Positions 11,363 to 22,090 of a DNA stretch of 64,000 bases are shown here, piece after piece (position 1 is the stretch's first letter; every line of letters starts with the position of its first letter). Below the pieces are notes generated by a model that saw only the letters and a list, made by a program, of their open reading frames with translations, ran no database searches and was not told the DNA's origin. This DNA comes from Prorocentrum cordatum (taxonomy: Eukaryota; Sar; Dinophyceae; Prorocentrales; Prorocentraceae): the NCBI GenBank assembly GCA_963575745.1, contig CAUYUJ010015268.1, forward strand, positions 150,566-214,565, read 5' to 3'. The position numbers and the translations under genes are program-made.

Positions 11363-11687
11363 TCGAGGCGACCCCGACATCTCACTACATAGGGAACCAC
11401 GCTCAAAAACCTCGCATGCACGGCAGGAAGGCAGCGTTATTCGTAGATTTCGGCAAACCTTCCAAGCAACGAGCGAACTTTTGACACAGGTTGTCGCGGT
11501 GGCCCTACTTATACCACTTCAAACGTTCCAGCTTGCAACTATGGGTTGTCACAATGCCCCTAACATTAGGGAAGCTGCTCAAGAGCCCCAAAAAGGTTGG
11601 ATCGGAAACAAAACATTGAGCCATTGCTTTCTTGGAACAATGTGTTTGTTCCAATGTTTCATGATAGTCCGACTGCCGCTCCAATCG
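11363..11687 (+). repeat. 325-bp direct repeat, copy 2
   Basis: Second copy of the repeat at 9847-10170, in the same orientation and about 1.5 kb away. The segment from 10766 to 12250 outside the repeats holds no supported gene. Confidence 0.85.
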
Positions 11688-12250
11688 AACCTGAAGCTGG
11701 ACTTTTTCGCTGACATTTGACGGATCCGTCAGGGTGACCTTCGCAACCCATGCGGTCAATCATACTTTTCCCTTGCTGCACCTTTGAAGACGAACTGGCT
11801 CATGACAAGAAGAATTTGGGATAGCAAGCCAGAGAGTGCCTTCATTCTATCGTCCATACCCAGCATCAGATGCCAAACGCTGGCACCTGAATTTGGAGAG
11901 ACTGTTGGAGTCTGGTTGAATGTCATCATCCACTGGACCATGAGGAGCGAAAACAATGTCCATCCCAAGCCCTGTAAGAATACATGCAAGCCTCCCCCAC
12001 GGAAAGGCTGCCACAACTTGTAGGACGGCTTGGTGGCGTAGCCTGACTGTGTGCCCGATCGCGCCGCCAATCACAACCTCCGATCGTGCGATCTGAACGC
12101 GGCCCCGATCACGAAAACCGCGCGCGTGGATAATGGGCCGATCGCGAAAGCCGACCGCGCAATTAGGCGAGACTGTTCAAGCGACCCGCGGGAATATGGG
12201 CAGCGCCCGCGCCGAACGCGACCCGCGAACGCGGGGCCGGCAGACACTAC

Positions 12251-12397
12251 GGACGCAGCCCAGGATGTGGGTGGCAGGCGGCGAGATCATGATGCAAGCA
12301 TGTGCCATTCCGACGGTGTCCCGAATGGTACCGCCCAGGCAGCTGCGCCCGACGACCGCCTCGGTGTCCAAGGGCAGGGGGGCCAGCTCGGAGCTGC
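12251..12397 (-). CDS. Candidate internal coding exon, unknown protein
   Basis: After an acceptor-like TGTCCACAG, the minus frame reads GSSELAPLPLDTEAVVGRSC... through TIRDTVGMAHACIMISPPAT, with mostly G/C third positions. It ends near a possible GT donor (GTCC|GTAGTG). Composition is protein-like and not repetitive. No homologous family is recognised and no neighbouring exon was identified, so this may be an isolated exon of a larger gene or chance. Confidence 0.35.
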
Positions 12398-13439
12398 CTG
12401 TGGACAGCGAAAGACAAGCCAGGTCCTGGACACATCATATTCATGAGGGTGCCGAACAGTCTCAGGCTCTGCCCGCGTGCGCCATGACAAGGAGGGTGGG
12501 GCGTGTCGCGCCCTTGCTGTTGCCGGAATCAGCTGTTTTCGTTTTCGCCGTCCCCACTGGATGGCCCAATCCTCCTGTGCATGCTGATGCCGAACAGACT
12601 CTGCAGACCCGTCGGCGACCCGCTCGCGATCCGTCCAGCCAGCTCGCAGACTGCTTGCGATCCTAACTCACTGTTGTTGCATTGCATCAGGCTCTCCGCC
12701 TAGTGCTGACTGTTTTGCACACTGCGATGGCCCTTTTGCCCAACGGGCTCCGGTGTACGCGCGTGTCATTCTTGTTTAGCGGACCAATGCCTTCCGACGA
12801 CCGTCAATACTGCTTCTGACTGCGGGCTATCTTCAGCATTCATGCCTTTCGACACTAGCCGTCCCATGTGTTCAAAGGCCTGAGAGATGCTCTTTCCTCC
12901 CCACTGCCCTAACCCCTTCCCCCCTCACCTTCGTATAGCCGCGTACGTAGAGCCTCCTCGAACCTTCAAATGTCGCGTCCCGAAACACACCGTAACAGCA
13001 GAATTTTCTGTGTTTGAGCCTCTGGAGACCGCGTTCGCGCAATGGGCGTACTCGTGTCGCGGAACAAATGCGAACGTTGGGGTCGAACGCTCGGAATCCC
13101 AACGTAATACACCAAATCAAGACATCGGAGGAGGAACAAGGGAGAAGGGAGGAGAAAGAGGATGCTCTGAAAAGGCAATCAATCACCCTCCTTCTCCCCA
13201 AAAACCTACCGAAACCGCTGGACCCCCCAGAAACCTCCGCATACCTCCAAAAGCCTCCGAAGTTTCTGGGAATTTGCAGGAACCTCCAGAAATCTTTGGA
13301 AATACGGCGACAACCTTATAGAACCTGCGAGCTTCCCCTCATCATCCTAGCCAGCCGCCGCGGCCAAAGCCGCCAACGCCGACGACGATGCCGACGCCGA
13401 CGCTGGCGGCGGCGAAAGCGACGACGCCAACGCTGACAG

Positions 13440-13457
13440 CGACGCCGCCGACCTCGA

Positions 13458-13494
<37 letters not shown>

Positions 13495-13535
13495 ATCGAC
13501 GCTGACGACGACGCCGACGACGACGGCGACGACGC
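13440..13535. repeat. GAC microsatellite
   Basis: GAC/CGA trinucleotide tract. The surrounding poly-Arg and poly-Thr frames are artefacts. Confidence 0.9.
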
Positions 13536-13886
13536 CAATTCAATTCTCGGGTCATAGCTCAGGTCTCCGCAGCCGTTCGGGACGATCTGGGCACCCCTGG
13601 AACACTCTCGGCGAAACGCGGCTGCTGGAAGGCATCCCGAGGCTGGAGAGCCCCCGGCAACCTGCAGAGACGCGACAGGAACAGCCCGACACGACGAAGA
13701 CCGTCGAGCACATCATACGCAGCACCCCGCAGTTGCGGATGAGAGCGAGGAGGCCGGCGCTGGGTCGCTGGGTGGGTCCCCGGGTGGGTGGCGGGGTGGG
13801 TCCCGGGGTGTGTGTGGCGGGGTGGGTCGCGGGGGGGTCGCGGGGGGGGGTCGCGGGCGAAGGTGACAACAGCAAAAACCATCATT

Positions 13887-14560
13887 TTAGGACTGTTCGC
13901 GATTACTGGCACGCGTGTCTTGCATTCTGTATACCCCAACCCTCGATACCCGCCCACTTCGTCTTCGATCGCACCCCCTGTCGGGGGGAACGTCTTCCCT
14001 GTCGGCCACTGACTGAAACTCGAGTTCCTGAGTTTGAGGGCCTCTCTGGCCAAGGTCTCTCGGAATACATATTGACAAATATCGAATGAACGGGAGCCCT
14101 TGTCGCCGTGTCTGGGCCTCCACCAACTTGCTTCAAATACGGAACAGTCTCGAGCGAGAGCGCCACTCTTGAGTTCGGGGGCCTCTGGCAAGGGCCTCTG
14201 CGAACACGTCTTGAGGAAATATCGAACGGGAGCCCTTGTCGACGTAGTTGGGCCTCCACCAATTTCATTGAATCGCGAGAAACTCTCGAGCGAGAGCGCC
14301 GTTCCTGAGTTCGGGGGCCTTCCTGGCCAGGAGCTCTCGGAGTAAATCGTGAGGAAGTATCAAGCAGGAGCCCTTGTCGTCGTGGCTGGGCCTCCGCCAA
14401 CTTGACCGAATTGCGAGGAATTCTCGAGCGAGAGCGCCGTTCCTGAGTTCGGGGGCCTCTCTGGCCAGGGTGTCTCGGGGTAAATTGAGGAAATACCGAG
14501 CTGGAGCCGTTGTCGTCGTAGCCGGGCCTCCAGAGGCACAGTTTTGCGCTCAAGCCAACG
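13887..14560 (+). repeat. Composite repeat Q, copy 1
   Basis: Begins with GACTGTTCGCGATTACTGGC-type sequence and CCCTCGATACCCGCCC, then has four to five tandem units of about 130 bp. Each carries CGAGCGAGAGCGCC, GTTCCTGAGTTCGGGGGCCT and GGAAATATCGA motifs. It ends at GTAGCCGGGCCTCC. Copies Q2 and Q3 keep this order with shorter, degenerate units. Confidence 0.75.
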
Positions 14561-14664
14561 CTCGCGCGGGAGCCTCGTTTTCAGAGAACATGTAGCCAGC
14601 GTCGAGGCGAGAGCGCGCGGAACCGTCTCTGGAGATCAGCAGTAGTTATTCTCTAGAAATGAGT

Positions 14665-14795
14665 ACTCAACAACAACAGCAATAATAACACTACCACCAA
14701 CAACAGTAACACCAACAACAGCAGCAATAGCAACACAACTACCAACAACAGCAACACCACCATCACCAACAACAAAAACACCAACAACAGCATTC
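14665..14795. repeat. AAC microsatellite
   Basis: Imperfect CAA/AAC trinucleotide tract between two Q composites. Confidence 0.85.
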
Positions 14796-14799
14796 ATTT

Positions 14800-15445
14800 T
14801 AAGACTGCTCGCTCTTATCTGTTCGCGTGCCATTCAACACGTATATCCCAAACCCTCGATACACGCCCTCTACTTCTTCGAACGTATCCCTTGGGGTATA
14901 TCTTCCTTGCCTGCCACGCGTAATTGGTGCAGTCCCTGAAACAAGGGAAGAGAGGACGGATGGAAGAGGGAAAAGGATGGAGCACGGCAGAGATTGGCAG
15001 GAGGGGGGCAAGGAGCAAAAAACACGTGGCAGAACCACACGGGCTGATCGGGCGGGTAGACCCTCATAGGCGGGTCGAGAAGGCGGGCCCAAGCGGCCAG
15101 GTCGAGCAGGTTGGTTGCTGAAGCGTGAGTACTGGATAAATCGCAAGGAGGTCTCGAGCGGTAGCGCAAGTTTCACGTACATCGCGAGAAAAGTCAGAGC
15201 GAGAGCGCGATTCCTGAGCGTCGAGGGCGCGGCGTTTGAATCAACTGCGAAGAAGCCCCACGCGAGAGCGCGACTCCTGCACAAATTGCAAGGAGGTCCC
15301 ACACGAGAACGCGATATTGAAATACATTGTGAGGAAAAGTCAGACGGGAGCCGTTGTTGTTGTAAACCGGGGGCCAACAACACAGTCTGGTTGTCCCAAT
15401 TTTTCCCTGATCAAAAACAGGATGCGAACACCGGGACACGATGGT
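14800..15445 (+). repeat. Composite repeat Q, copy 2
   Basis: Same architecture as copy 1: TTCAACACGTATATCCCAAA, CCTTGGGGTATATCTTCCTT, then degenerate units with GAGCGCGATTCCTG, ending in GGAGCCGTTGTTGTTGTAAA and CGGGGGCC. Confidence 0.7.
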
Positions 15446-15508
15446 GACCGAAGGGGGGGAATCTACAACAGTGATGCGGCAGAGGTGAGAATCGAACACA
15501 AAAGCAGA

Positions 15509-15678
15509 AGCCTCCCAGATGGGGTCCGAGCAGGTGGGGTCAGAGGATCGCGCCGCATCGCCGAAGCATCGCCGATGCATCGGCGACGCCAACGTGGAGA
15601 ACATCGGGCTCCAACATCGAGGCGCACCGCCAAAGCATCGGCGATGCGGCGTGGGCATCCGACCCCATCTGGGAGGCC
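15509..15678 (+). mobile_element. Family C inverted-repeat element, copy 1
   Basis: 170-bp element. The left end AGCCTCCCAGATGGGGTCCG pairs with the complement of the right end GACCCCATCTGGGAGGCC. The interior is rich in GCATCGGCGA-like motifs. Flanking CAGA/TAGA is a mutated version of the TAGA repeat around copy 2. Confidence 0.8.
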
Positions 15679-15737
15679 TAGAAACAGCACTCCGGGCCAC
15701 GGCACCCCACCTCGAGCACGCACCCAGGGACTCCTCC

Positions 15738-15976
15738 TCCCTCCCCGGTCCTCCTCCTCCTCCTCCTCCTCCTCCTCCTCCTCCTCCTCCTCCTCCTCCT
15801 CCCCCTCCTCCTCCTCCTCCTCCTCCTCCTCCTCCTCCTCCTCCTCCTCCCTCCCTCCTCCTCCTCCTCCTCCTCCTCCTCCTCCTCCTCCTCCCTCCTC
15901 CTCCTCCTCCCTCCTCTCCTCCTCCTCCTCCTCCTCCTCCTCCTCCTCCCCCTCCTCCTCCTCCTCTCCTCCTCCG
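15738..15976. repeat. CTC microsatellite
   Basis: About 240 bp of almost pure TCC/CTC. Poly-Ser, poly-Pro and poly-Glu frames across it are artefacts. Confidence 0.95.
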
Positions 15977-16553
15977 TCCTCCGACCTCCTCCCAGTGAGT
16001 GACCCTTCGGCCCCCTCACGCTGCCGCGCCGTCGGAGACCTGGCGGCGGCGGCGGCGGCGGCGCACGGCGGCCTGCGCCCTCCTCGCAGAGCCGCACCTG
16101 CGCCGAAGCAATGGGCGAGGCCACAGTGCGGCACCGAGAACGCCAGGCACCCCTGAGCTCCCGCGGCTCCGGAGGAGGTCTCGGGCGCCGCGGCCCTCTC
16201 AGAGTGTTTCGGGAGCGGCAAAAAGAGGGGGGCGTCAGAGAGGGGGGGGTGCAAATCATGACCGGCGGCATGTGGGCGGCCCAGCGTGGGGGCCAGGGAC
16301 GTAATGAAATAAGAAGAGGCGCCATGAAATCCGAGAGATATCATGGCCCCCGCCATGATATCCCCCCCTCTTTTCCGCCCCGGAGTGTTCTCGGGCGCGA
16401 AAGAATGCGGGGGCGATGCATGGGGGGGGGAAGAAATGGTGCCCTTTTCGGGCCCTGGAGGGCCCTCTCAGGGGCCCTGAAGGGGCCCTTTTCCTGCAGT
16501 CCTCGCTGCTCACCCATCTATCGCCCCCCATTGCGCGTCCTCCGATCAACCGA

Positions 16554-16695
16554 GGATCTCTGAGACCCGGCGGCTCTGGAGCATATCGTGGGCGCCGCGG
16601 CCTTCTCAGAGCGTTCCGGAACGCTCTGCGAGCGTTCCCGAGAGCGTTCCAGGACGCTCTGGAACGGACTCGTCCTTGTCCCAGCCCCGTCCGTA
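16554..16695 (+). repeat. Family M dispersed repeat, copy 1
   Basis: Best copy of the family: ATCTCTGAGACCCGGCGGCT, GGCGCCGCGGCCTTCTCAGA, then a perfect 20-base palindrome at 16608-16627 and several shorter inverted copies of GAGCGTTCC. It abuts element L1. Confidence 0.75.
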
Positions 16696-16871
16696 GGCGG
16701 CGAGCGAGGGGGGGAAGTGAGAATCGGGCGGGCTTTCTCAGAGGGCTCGGAAGTCCTCGGGCCATCCCCGAAGACAAAGCAAACCTCTGAGATGGCGCGA
16801 AGGCTTACGAGAAGTCCCGCCTCCTTCTGAGGAGGCCTTCTCCTTCTCACTTCCCCCCCTCGCTTGCCGCC
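16696..16871 (+). mobile_element. Family L inverted-repeat element, copy 1
   Basis: Ends are inverted copies over 28 bases with one mismatch: GGCGGCGAGCGAGGGGGGGA on the left and the complement of TCCCCCCCTCGCTTGCCGCC on the right. The 176-bp body is non-coding. A second copy is at 29785-29981. Confidence 0.8.
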
Positions 16872-17545
16872 GAAGAACGCTCCAGAACGGATCCGTCTTG
16901 GGGACACTAAAAGGTACCGATCCCGCTGCTCCCCGGACCTCTCCTGGGCTGCGTTCTGACCCGGACCTCGAAGCGAATCCAGCGGTGGCGACGACGGAGG
17001 CCCAGGAGGCGACGAGGGCCCCCGAGGAGGCCCCCCCAAAAGAGGGAAGACGAGGGCAGGGGTCGGGGATCTTCTGACACGGGTCAATCCAGACCCGGGT
17101 CAGCAGGAAACCAAAAACTGCACTGCAGGAAAAAAAAAACTGCAACGCAGGTCTTCGCAAACCCGGGTCAGCCAATAGGCGCGGCTGCCTCGCGGCCACG
17201 AGCGGCTCGCTAACCCGGGTCAGCCAGAGGGGGTCTTCGCAGGATCCTGCAGGATCTGGCGCCCTGGCTGACCCCCGTCTGCACTGACCCCCGTCTCAAG
17301 GCTCCCGAAGGGGTAGCGGAGCCGTCCTCGCCCCGGCCCCGTCCGAGCACCACCAGCAGCGCGGCCGCCACGCACAGGCACATCGGCAGCACCGCCGCCG
17401 CAGCGACAGCGGCCGCGCCGGGCGGCGCGGCCGCGGGCGGCGCCGCCGCCTCCGCCTCGGCCTCGCACGGGGGAGGGCGCCAACGGAGCGGCGAGAAGGA
17501 ACGGCTCTTGCGAGCAGGAGGTCGACCACCTAATTGACTTACGTC

Positions 17546-17546
<1 letters not shown>

Positions 17547-17635
<89 letters not shown>

Positions 17636-17646
17636 TATATATATAT
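17547..17646. repeat. 86-base poly-T run followed by AT repeat
   Basis: An uninterrupted T run from 17547 to 17632 passes into about seven AT units. Such a long homopolymer may partly reflect sequencing or assembly. It could also be the tail of an antisense retroposed sequence, but no gene remnant was recognised beside it. Confidence 0.9.
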
Positions 17647-17802
17647 TTCTGATTCTTCTTCTTCTTTTCTTCCTCTAGGGCCCACAAAGACATGCATCGT
17701 ACGTACGTTCGCAGATGTGCGAGTGTTCTGCGTATCTGGTATATTCGACGAAGCAAATCATCTCGGGGAACATCCGTGATGCAACCCACCTCCTGCTCGA
17801 TT

Positions 17803-18000
17803 GCTGGACGCCCAGAAGGGGTGCGGACAAACATGAGCACGGTGCCCAGCACTACAGGCCGTCCCAATCCGACAGCGGCCGCTGCTGGGCAGGCGGCCTC
17901 CTGCCTCACGTGGGCCACGCCCGCGGCGACACCGACGGCACGTCTCGTCCAGCATGCGCAAGATCTGCGGTCGGTCTCTGTGCCCCTTCTTCCCGCACCC
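17803..18000 (+). mobile_element. Family B inverted-repeat element, copy 2 (diverged)
   Basis: Shares with copy 1 GGACGCCCAGA, GACAGCGGCCGCTG, TGGGCAGGCGGCCT and the GCGGCGACACC region. The right end is diverged but keeps a GTGCCCCTTCTTCCC complement to the left end. It directly abuts the duplicated target of the A element at 18013. Confidence 0.65.
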
Positions 18001-18012
18001 ACCTCACCCGCA

Positions 18013-18208
18013 TGAAGGGGCCCTGGGACACACACACACACAAATACACACAAATGACCGGATGACCCATATCTTATCATATGTTCTTATATTTTGTGGG
18101 TTTCTGTCTTCCCCCCCCCTTCCCATATCTTCCCATATGTTCTGGGGGATCGACGATTACTTGTGTCTGTGTGTGTGTGTGTGTTCTTCCCCCCCCCGAT
18201 CGTGCCAG
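18013..18208 (+). mobile_element. Family A short element, copy 2
   Basis: Starts TGAAGGGGCCCTGGG and carries the CACACAAATACAC, CATATTTT-type blocks and TTACTTGTGTCTGTGTG. The tail is longer (C-run then GATCGTGCCAG). Flanked by ACCTCACCCGCA (18001-18012) and ACCTCACGCCGC (18209-18220), a near-identical twelve-base repeat. Confidence 0.8.
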
Positions 18209-18385
18209 ACCTCACGCCGCGGCCGACGCGGGCCGCCGCGCGTGGCACGCCGCGCGGCAAAAAGCGGGGCGCCCACGCGCGACCTCGCGCGGGAAGCCTG
18301 CGCGCGCACCTCGGCACGGCCGCGCCCGCTCTGCTGGCGCCGCCCGGCTGCAGCTGCGCGCTGCTCCTTCGGCGGTGGACAAACC

Positions 18386-18553
18386 TGAAGGCGCCCCAGG
18401 ACACACAAATAAATACACACAAATCAAAATATTCCCCATATTTTTTTTTAAAAATATTTTCTTTGATCTTGTCTTCCCCACCACTTCCCATAGTTTCCCA
18501 TATTTTCTGGGGAATTGACGATTAATTGTGTCTGTGTGTCTCTCGTCCTCCTG
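18386..18553 (+). mobile_element. Family A short element, copy 3
   Basis: Starts TGAAGGCGCCCCAGG and ends CGTCCTCCTG, flanked by CAAACC and AAAACC (five to six bases shared). It lies only 177 bp from copy 2 in the same orientation. Confidence 0.85.
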
Positions 18554-18570
18554 AAAACCTCCTGTTAGTG

Positions 18571-18747
18571 CAGTCGGGGCGTTGACCTAAGGAACCCTAA
18601 ATAAGGAACGAGGCCCCTTTTTTCCATCACTTAAACCTCGATTTCCCATGGAAAACCCCAGGAAAACCCGAGGCAAACTTTGAAACAATCAAGGAACACC
18701 GAGCCCCTCCCCAACGAAAAGGGTTCCTTCTTCAGCGCCCCGACTGA
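18571..18747 (+). mobile_element. Family W inverted-repeat element, copy 1
   Basis: The left end CAGTCGGGGCGTTGACCTAA and the complement of the right end GCGCCCCGACTG form short inverted ends. Related sequence occurs near 39530-39650 and, inverted, at 47945-48080, sharing CGAGCCCCTCCCCAACGAAA-like bases. Confidence 0.65.
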
Positions 18748-18749
18748 AC

Positions 18750-18960
18750 AACCAACCTGTAGTGACAGCGGCCTGGGGCCGAAACCGACGGACCTGGACC
18801 CGCAAAAATGACGGCTGCGACGCCCTCTCGCGAACCGGAAACGGCCAATTCGCTGATCGACGTGTCATCCACCACCGACTCCTGGCCCGGCCCGCCCTCC
18901 TGGCCGGGATCGGCGCACACGCCACCCTGCCTTGGCCCGGAATTGCGCTCATTGCACCGC
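18750..18960 (+). repeat. Dispersed repeat V, copy 1
   Basis: Resembles 57385-57535: GGCC-AAACC, AAAATGACGGC, CGCCCTCTCG and CGGCGTGTCA-type motifs occur in the same order. The minus frame gives similar peptides in both copies (AVAVIF and VAAVIF), which could mean a conserved exon-like core, but nothing else supports coding. Confidence 0.5.
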
Positions 18961-19326
18961 TCTTGGGCCCAGGCTCGGCCTGGCCAGAGGCTCAGTGAAG
19001 GCGTGCAGCTTCGGCGCCCGCAAATAGGGGGGGGGGCGGGGAAGCGCCGCGCAGCCGCCTGCTCTGGCGTCCGGTGTGCCCAGCTCTCGCCCAGGCAAGC
19101 CACTTACAAAGTATTTGGAGGAGGAGGAGCAGGAGGAGGCGGAGGAGGAGGAGGCGGAGGAGGAGGTCCCTCCCGAGGTCCGCTAATAATTCCTCCCAGG
19201 GAGGCTGGATATCCCTCGCGGTACAAAAGATGCATCGAGGGGCACCTTCCGCCCTGGCCTCCCACTCGCCGCGGCCGCCACGTGCCAGCACCGCTGCGCG
19301 ACGACCGCAGTCAACCCGTATCTTAA

Positions 19327-19473
19327 AGATGCGCGTCAAGAATGCAAGGGCCTTGGAGGGCCATGATAACGCTTTTTGAACGAGGTTGGCCAGCGAAAGT
19401 CGCTAAGGATGGGCCGAAGTGGCAATGGATGCAAGGGTACTCTTGGGAGGGTTGCCCATCCTTACTATGCGGG
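19327..19473 (+). mobile_element. Family J short element, copy 1
   Basis: Shares with 22204-22350 (inverted) and 41818-41960 the order GATGCAAGGGCC, CGAGC-GCGGCCAGC, AAGGATGG-CCGA, GGATGCAAGGGTAC and GTTGCCCATCCTTACTATGC. Non-coding. Confidence 0.75.
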
Positions 19474-19623
19474 TTGACTGTGCGTCTCCACCGCTCGTTC
19501 CGCCGCTGCGCGGCCCGCGCGCCTTGCATGACTGCGCGCAGTCCGCCCGCGCGCGCATCGCGGATCACCTGTCCACCCATGTCGGCACAAAGCTCACCCT
19601 GATAGTGCTGCTCTTCTGCTCAG

Positions 19624-19839
19624 CGGTCAGGAACCTTTGCTTGGCGTGTCGCGGCGGTGATCCTGGCGACGAGCTGCGCACTGCGAGCTGATGACGTGTC
19701 GCTCCGCTCCGCGGGGCGGGAGGCCCAGCAAGGCTCGGGACGTCGAGGCTTGCGGACTGGGGCGTGGACAGCGTGTCGCGCCGAGGCGCGGTGGTGCAGA
19801 ACTTGCGGCGCGACGCGCTAAGCCGCAGTTCCTGACCGT
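19624..19839 (+). mobile_element. Family I inverted-repeat element, copy 1
   Basis: The left end CGGTCAGGAACCTTTGCTTG and the complement of the right end (ACGGTCAGGAACTGCGGCTT) are inverted repeats that continue into GCGTGTCGCGGC-type sequence. The interior holds GTGTCGCTCCGCTCCGCGGG. A full second copy is at 56293-56504; partial relatives lie near 48570, 53510 and 54620. Confidence 0.8.
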
Positions 19840-20519
19840 ACGCCGCGAACCCGGCGGAGTCATGTGCGACGTCCGAGGAGACGCGCGCCTGGACAAACCT
19901 CTGGCGGCCTCGCGCCCAGGAGGATCACACGACAACGTCCACTGGGACGTTTCTCTACACGGGCTCCGAGCGGACTTTCAAAATCTCCGTGTGCACACCC
20001 ACGAGCTCCTGCAGGAGCTCCGCACGGATCTGCAAACCCTCGGCGTCGTCCCCGTCGCTATCCTTGCCGCACCCCCCCCCCGCAGCCAACACCCAGCTGC
20101 CCCAGAGTCGATCTGCGACGACTCCTTCCTCACCCACCTCGGGGATGGATCATGACGACGACGGAGACGGTGAGGCCGGCCTCGTGGGGGCGGGCGCCGA
20201 GATCCGACATGCTCCGTGCATCCCGGCAACCCCACGTTTCCCACTGTGCCCGTCGACCGTGGCGCCAAGCCGTGGGCCGAGAGTTGCGCTCTGCATCGTC
20301 ACGTCGTGCTCGCTTGCCCTGGGCGCAGCACTCACGTGCACCGCGCGCTGGCCACACGACCTTCCCCTCCCATCGCTGCACGCGGGCGCACAGGGCCCCC
20401 CGCCATCACTGAGGGCCACGACGAGGAGCAAGGTCCTGCGCCCCTCCTCACACCAACCTGCCATCCACGGCTACGCAGGGCGCCTGCGCAGCTGGGGCAG
20501 CTTGCCCAGGCCGTGGAGG

Positions 20520-20870
20520 AGCAGTCCCTGGCCAGACAAGGCGGATGGCGACGAGGTCGGATTCCACAAATCGGTCGCCAATCTTCTCTCACGCACCCAG
20601 CACGCGTGCCCGCGTGTCTGCTGCCGTCACGGCCGTTGCCCAGATCATAGCCACAGGCTGGGACGCCAGCCCCAGCCCGAATGGAGACCGAGGAGCCGCT
20701 GACGATGAGGACAACGCCGTAGCGGAACAGTCCCCCGCCAGACGAGACGGACGGCGACGAGGTCGGATTCCACAAATCCCTTGCCAGCCTCCCTTTGCCC
20801 CCCAACACGCGTGCCCACGCGCACGCTGCCGCCACGGCCGTCGCCCAGGTCACGGCTTACGGCTAAGATG
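20520..20870 (+). repeat. Tandem duplication, about 208-bp offset
   Basis: GGCGACGAGGTCGGATTCCA and its flanks occur twice in direct order (about 20547 and 20755). CACGCGTGCCC and CACGGCCGT motifs also repeat. No gene assigned; 19850-21090 otherwise contains only short frames with ambiguous codon bias on both strands. Confidence 0.7.
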
Positions 20871-21090
20871 AAATATCCAGGCCGAGTGGAGACTAGAAGG
20901 TCGACAGTAATGACGACATCTGCCCTCCCACAACGCCAGACTCACAGACCACATCTTCGTGTTGGAATTGTTGTCATGGTCATCATTCAAAATTCCAAGC
21001 GCCCTGCCGGCGCCCGCCGCAGCGCGGTGGCGGAATCGCGCGGCAACGCATCTGGATAATTCCTCCTCGTCGCAACACCGAACGTTCTGG

Positions 21091-21366
21091 CAAGGAGGGC
21101 CGGGGGTTTCGCATGAGACCTCCTCACCGTTTAGGATCCCGAGTCTGGAATCTCCGAACAAAATGTTCACTGTTTAAGACCCTAAGGCGGGTTGTTCTCA
21201 AGATGTGGCTCTCGCCGTAGCGCCACGTAAATGCATCTTAAATGCTTTCAGCTGTTGCGGGAAGGTTTGGGGGGCCAATCAGCAATCGGGACTTTAGAAG
21301 AGGGTGCTCGGGACAGGAGGGTGTATTGCAGCATCGTTGATGCATCCTGGGTTTACTCTGGTCCTC
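21091..21366 (+). repeat. Composite repeat P, copy 3 (single unit)
   Basis: Minimal version of the P composite: GGTTTCGCATGAGACCTCCT end, one unit with GTGGCTCTCGCCGTAGCGCC, then GTGTATTGCAGCATCGTTGA and TTTACTCTGGTCCTCC running into a CTC microsatellite. Confidence 0.75.
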
Positions 21367-21599
21367 CTCCACTTCCTCCTCCTCGTCCTCCTCCTCCTCT
21401 CCTTCCTCCCCTCCGCCTCCTCTTCCTCCGCCTCCTCCTCCTGGTCGACGCTCTGGTGCGCGCCAGAACCGAACGCGTGAGCAACATCAGCCACTGAGGG
21501 AAGGAAAGAGGGGGAGGAAGGCGAAAAAGGGGCGAGCACGACGAGGCCCAGACCGGGCCGGACGAAACAGGGAGGACCCATGAAGCCACGGCGTCACGC

Positions 21600-21663
21600 A
21601 GGAGGAGGAGGAGGAGGAGGAGGAGGAGGAGGAGGAGGAGGAGGAGGAGGAGGAGGAGGAGGA
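21600..21663. repeat. AGG microsatellite
   Basis: Uninterrupted AGG repeats just downstream of the dehydrogenase gene. Confidence 0.95.
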
Positions 21664-21760
21664 GTGACCTCTGGTGCGCGGCTGCCAAACACAAGGGCGC
21701 AAGGCGCTGACGTCGCAACGAGCGCGGCGATCGGAGACCCCAGTGAGCGCGCACCGAAGG

Positions 21761-22090
21761 TCACTCCGGCGAAGGGTCGCTCTTACGTCCAGTCGATTCC
21801 AGCTCCCTCGTTTCCCCCCCCGCGCCCGGCCCGAGACGGGAGGGGGGGGGGCACGAGGAGGCCGTGGAGGCTTCCGCCTGCAGCGCCATGTGGCTCGCTG
21901 CCTCCTCCGCGGTGTAGAGGTACGCGTAGCCGAACGTGGCCCGGAAGAGCGAGTTGTCGAAACTCTGGTGGATGAAACCTGCGTCCAAGATGGACCTCGC
22001 GGTGAAGTGCGACTTCGGGGGCAGCGACCGGCCCCCGTGCCTCACGTTCGAGAGCCGGGGGAGGCCGGGCAGCATCAGCAGGAGCGTGTC
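21761..22090 (-). CDS. Dehydrogenase exon 8 (C-terminal)
   Basis: After acceptor CCTCCCAG: DTLLLMLPGLPRLSNV..., HFTARSILDAGFIHQSFDNS and LFRATFGYAYLYTAEEAASH, matching the family's C-terminal F-D-x-x-x-A-x-x-x-L-G-Y-x-P-x-x-x-x-x-E-x motif. The frame stays open to a TGA at 21761. The last 30 or so residues are proline/glycine-rich and may not be genuine coding. Confidence 0.8.
   Translation of the reverse strand, partial: DTLLLMLPGLPRLSNVRHGGRSLPPKSHFTARSILDAGFIHQSFDNSLFRATFGYAYLYTAEEAASHMALQAEASTASSCPPPSRLGPGAGGETRELESTGRKSDPSPE

Noticed and set aside
9847-11687. LTR retrotransposon
   Set aside because: No TG...CA ends, no primer site, no gag/pol between the repeats, only 1.2 kb interior.
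19955-20050. Coiled-coil-like coding segment (AELLQELVGVHTEILKVRSE)
   Set aside because: Both strands show similar GC third-position bias because of palindromic codons, and no splice context was convincing.
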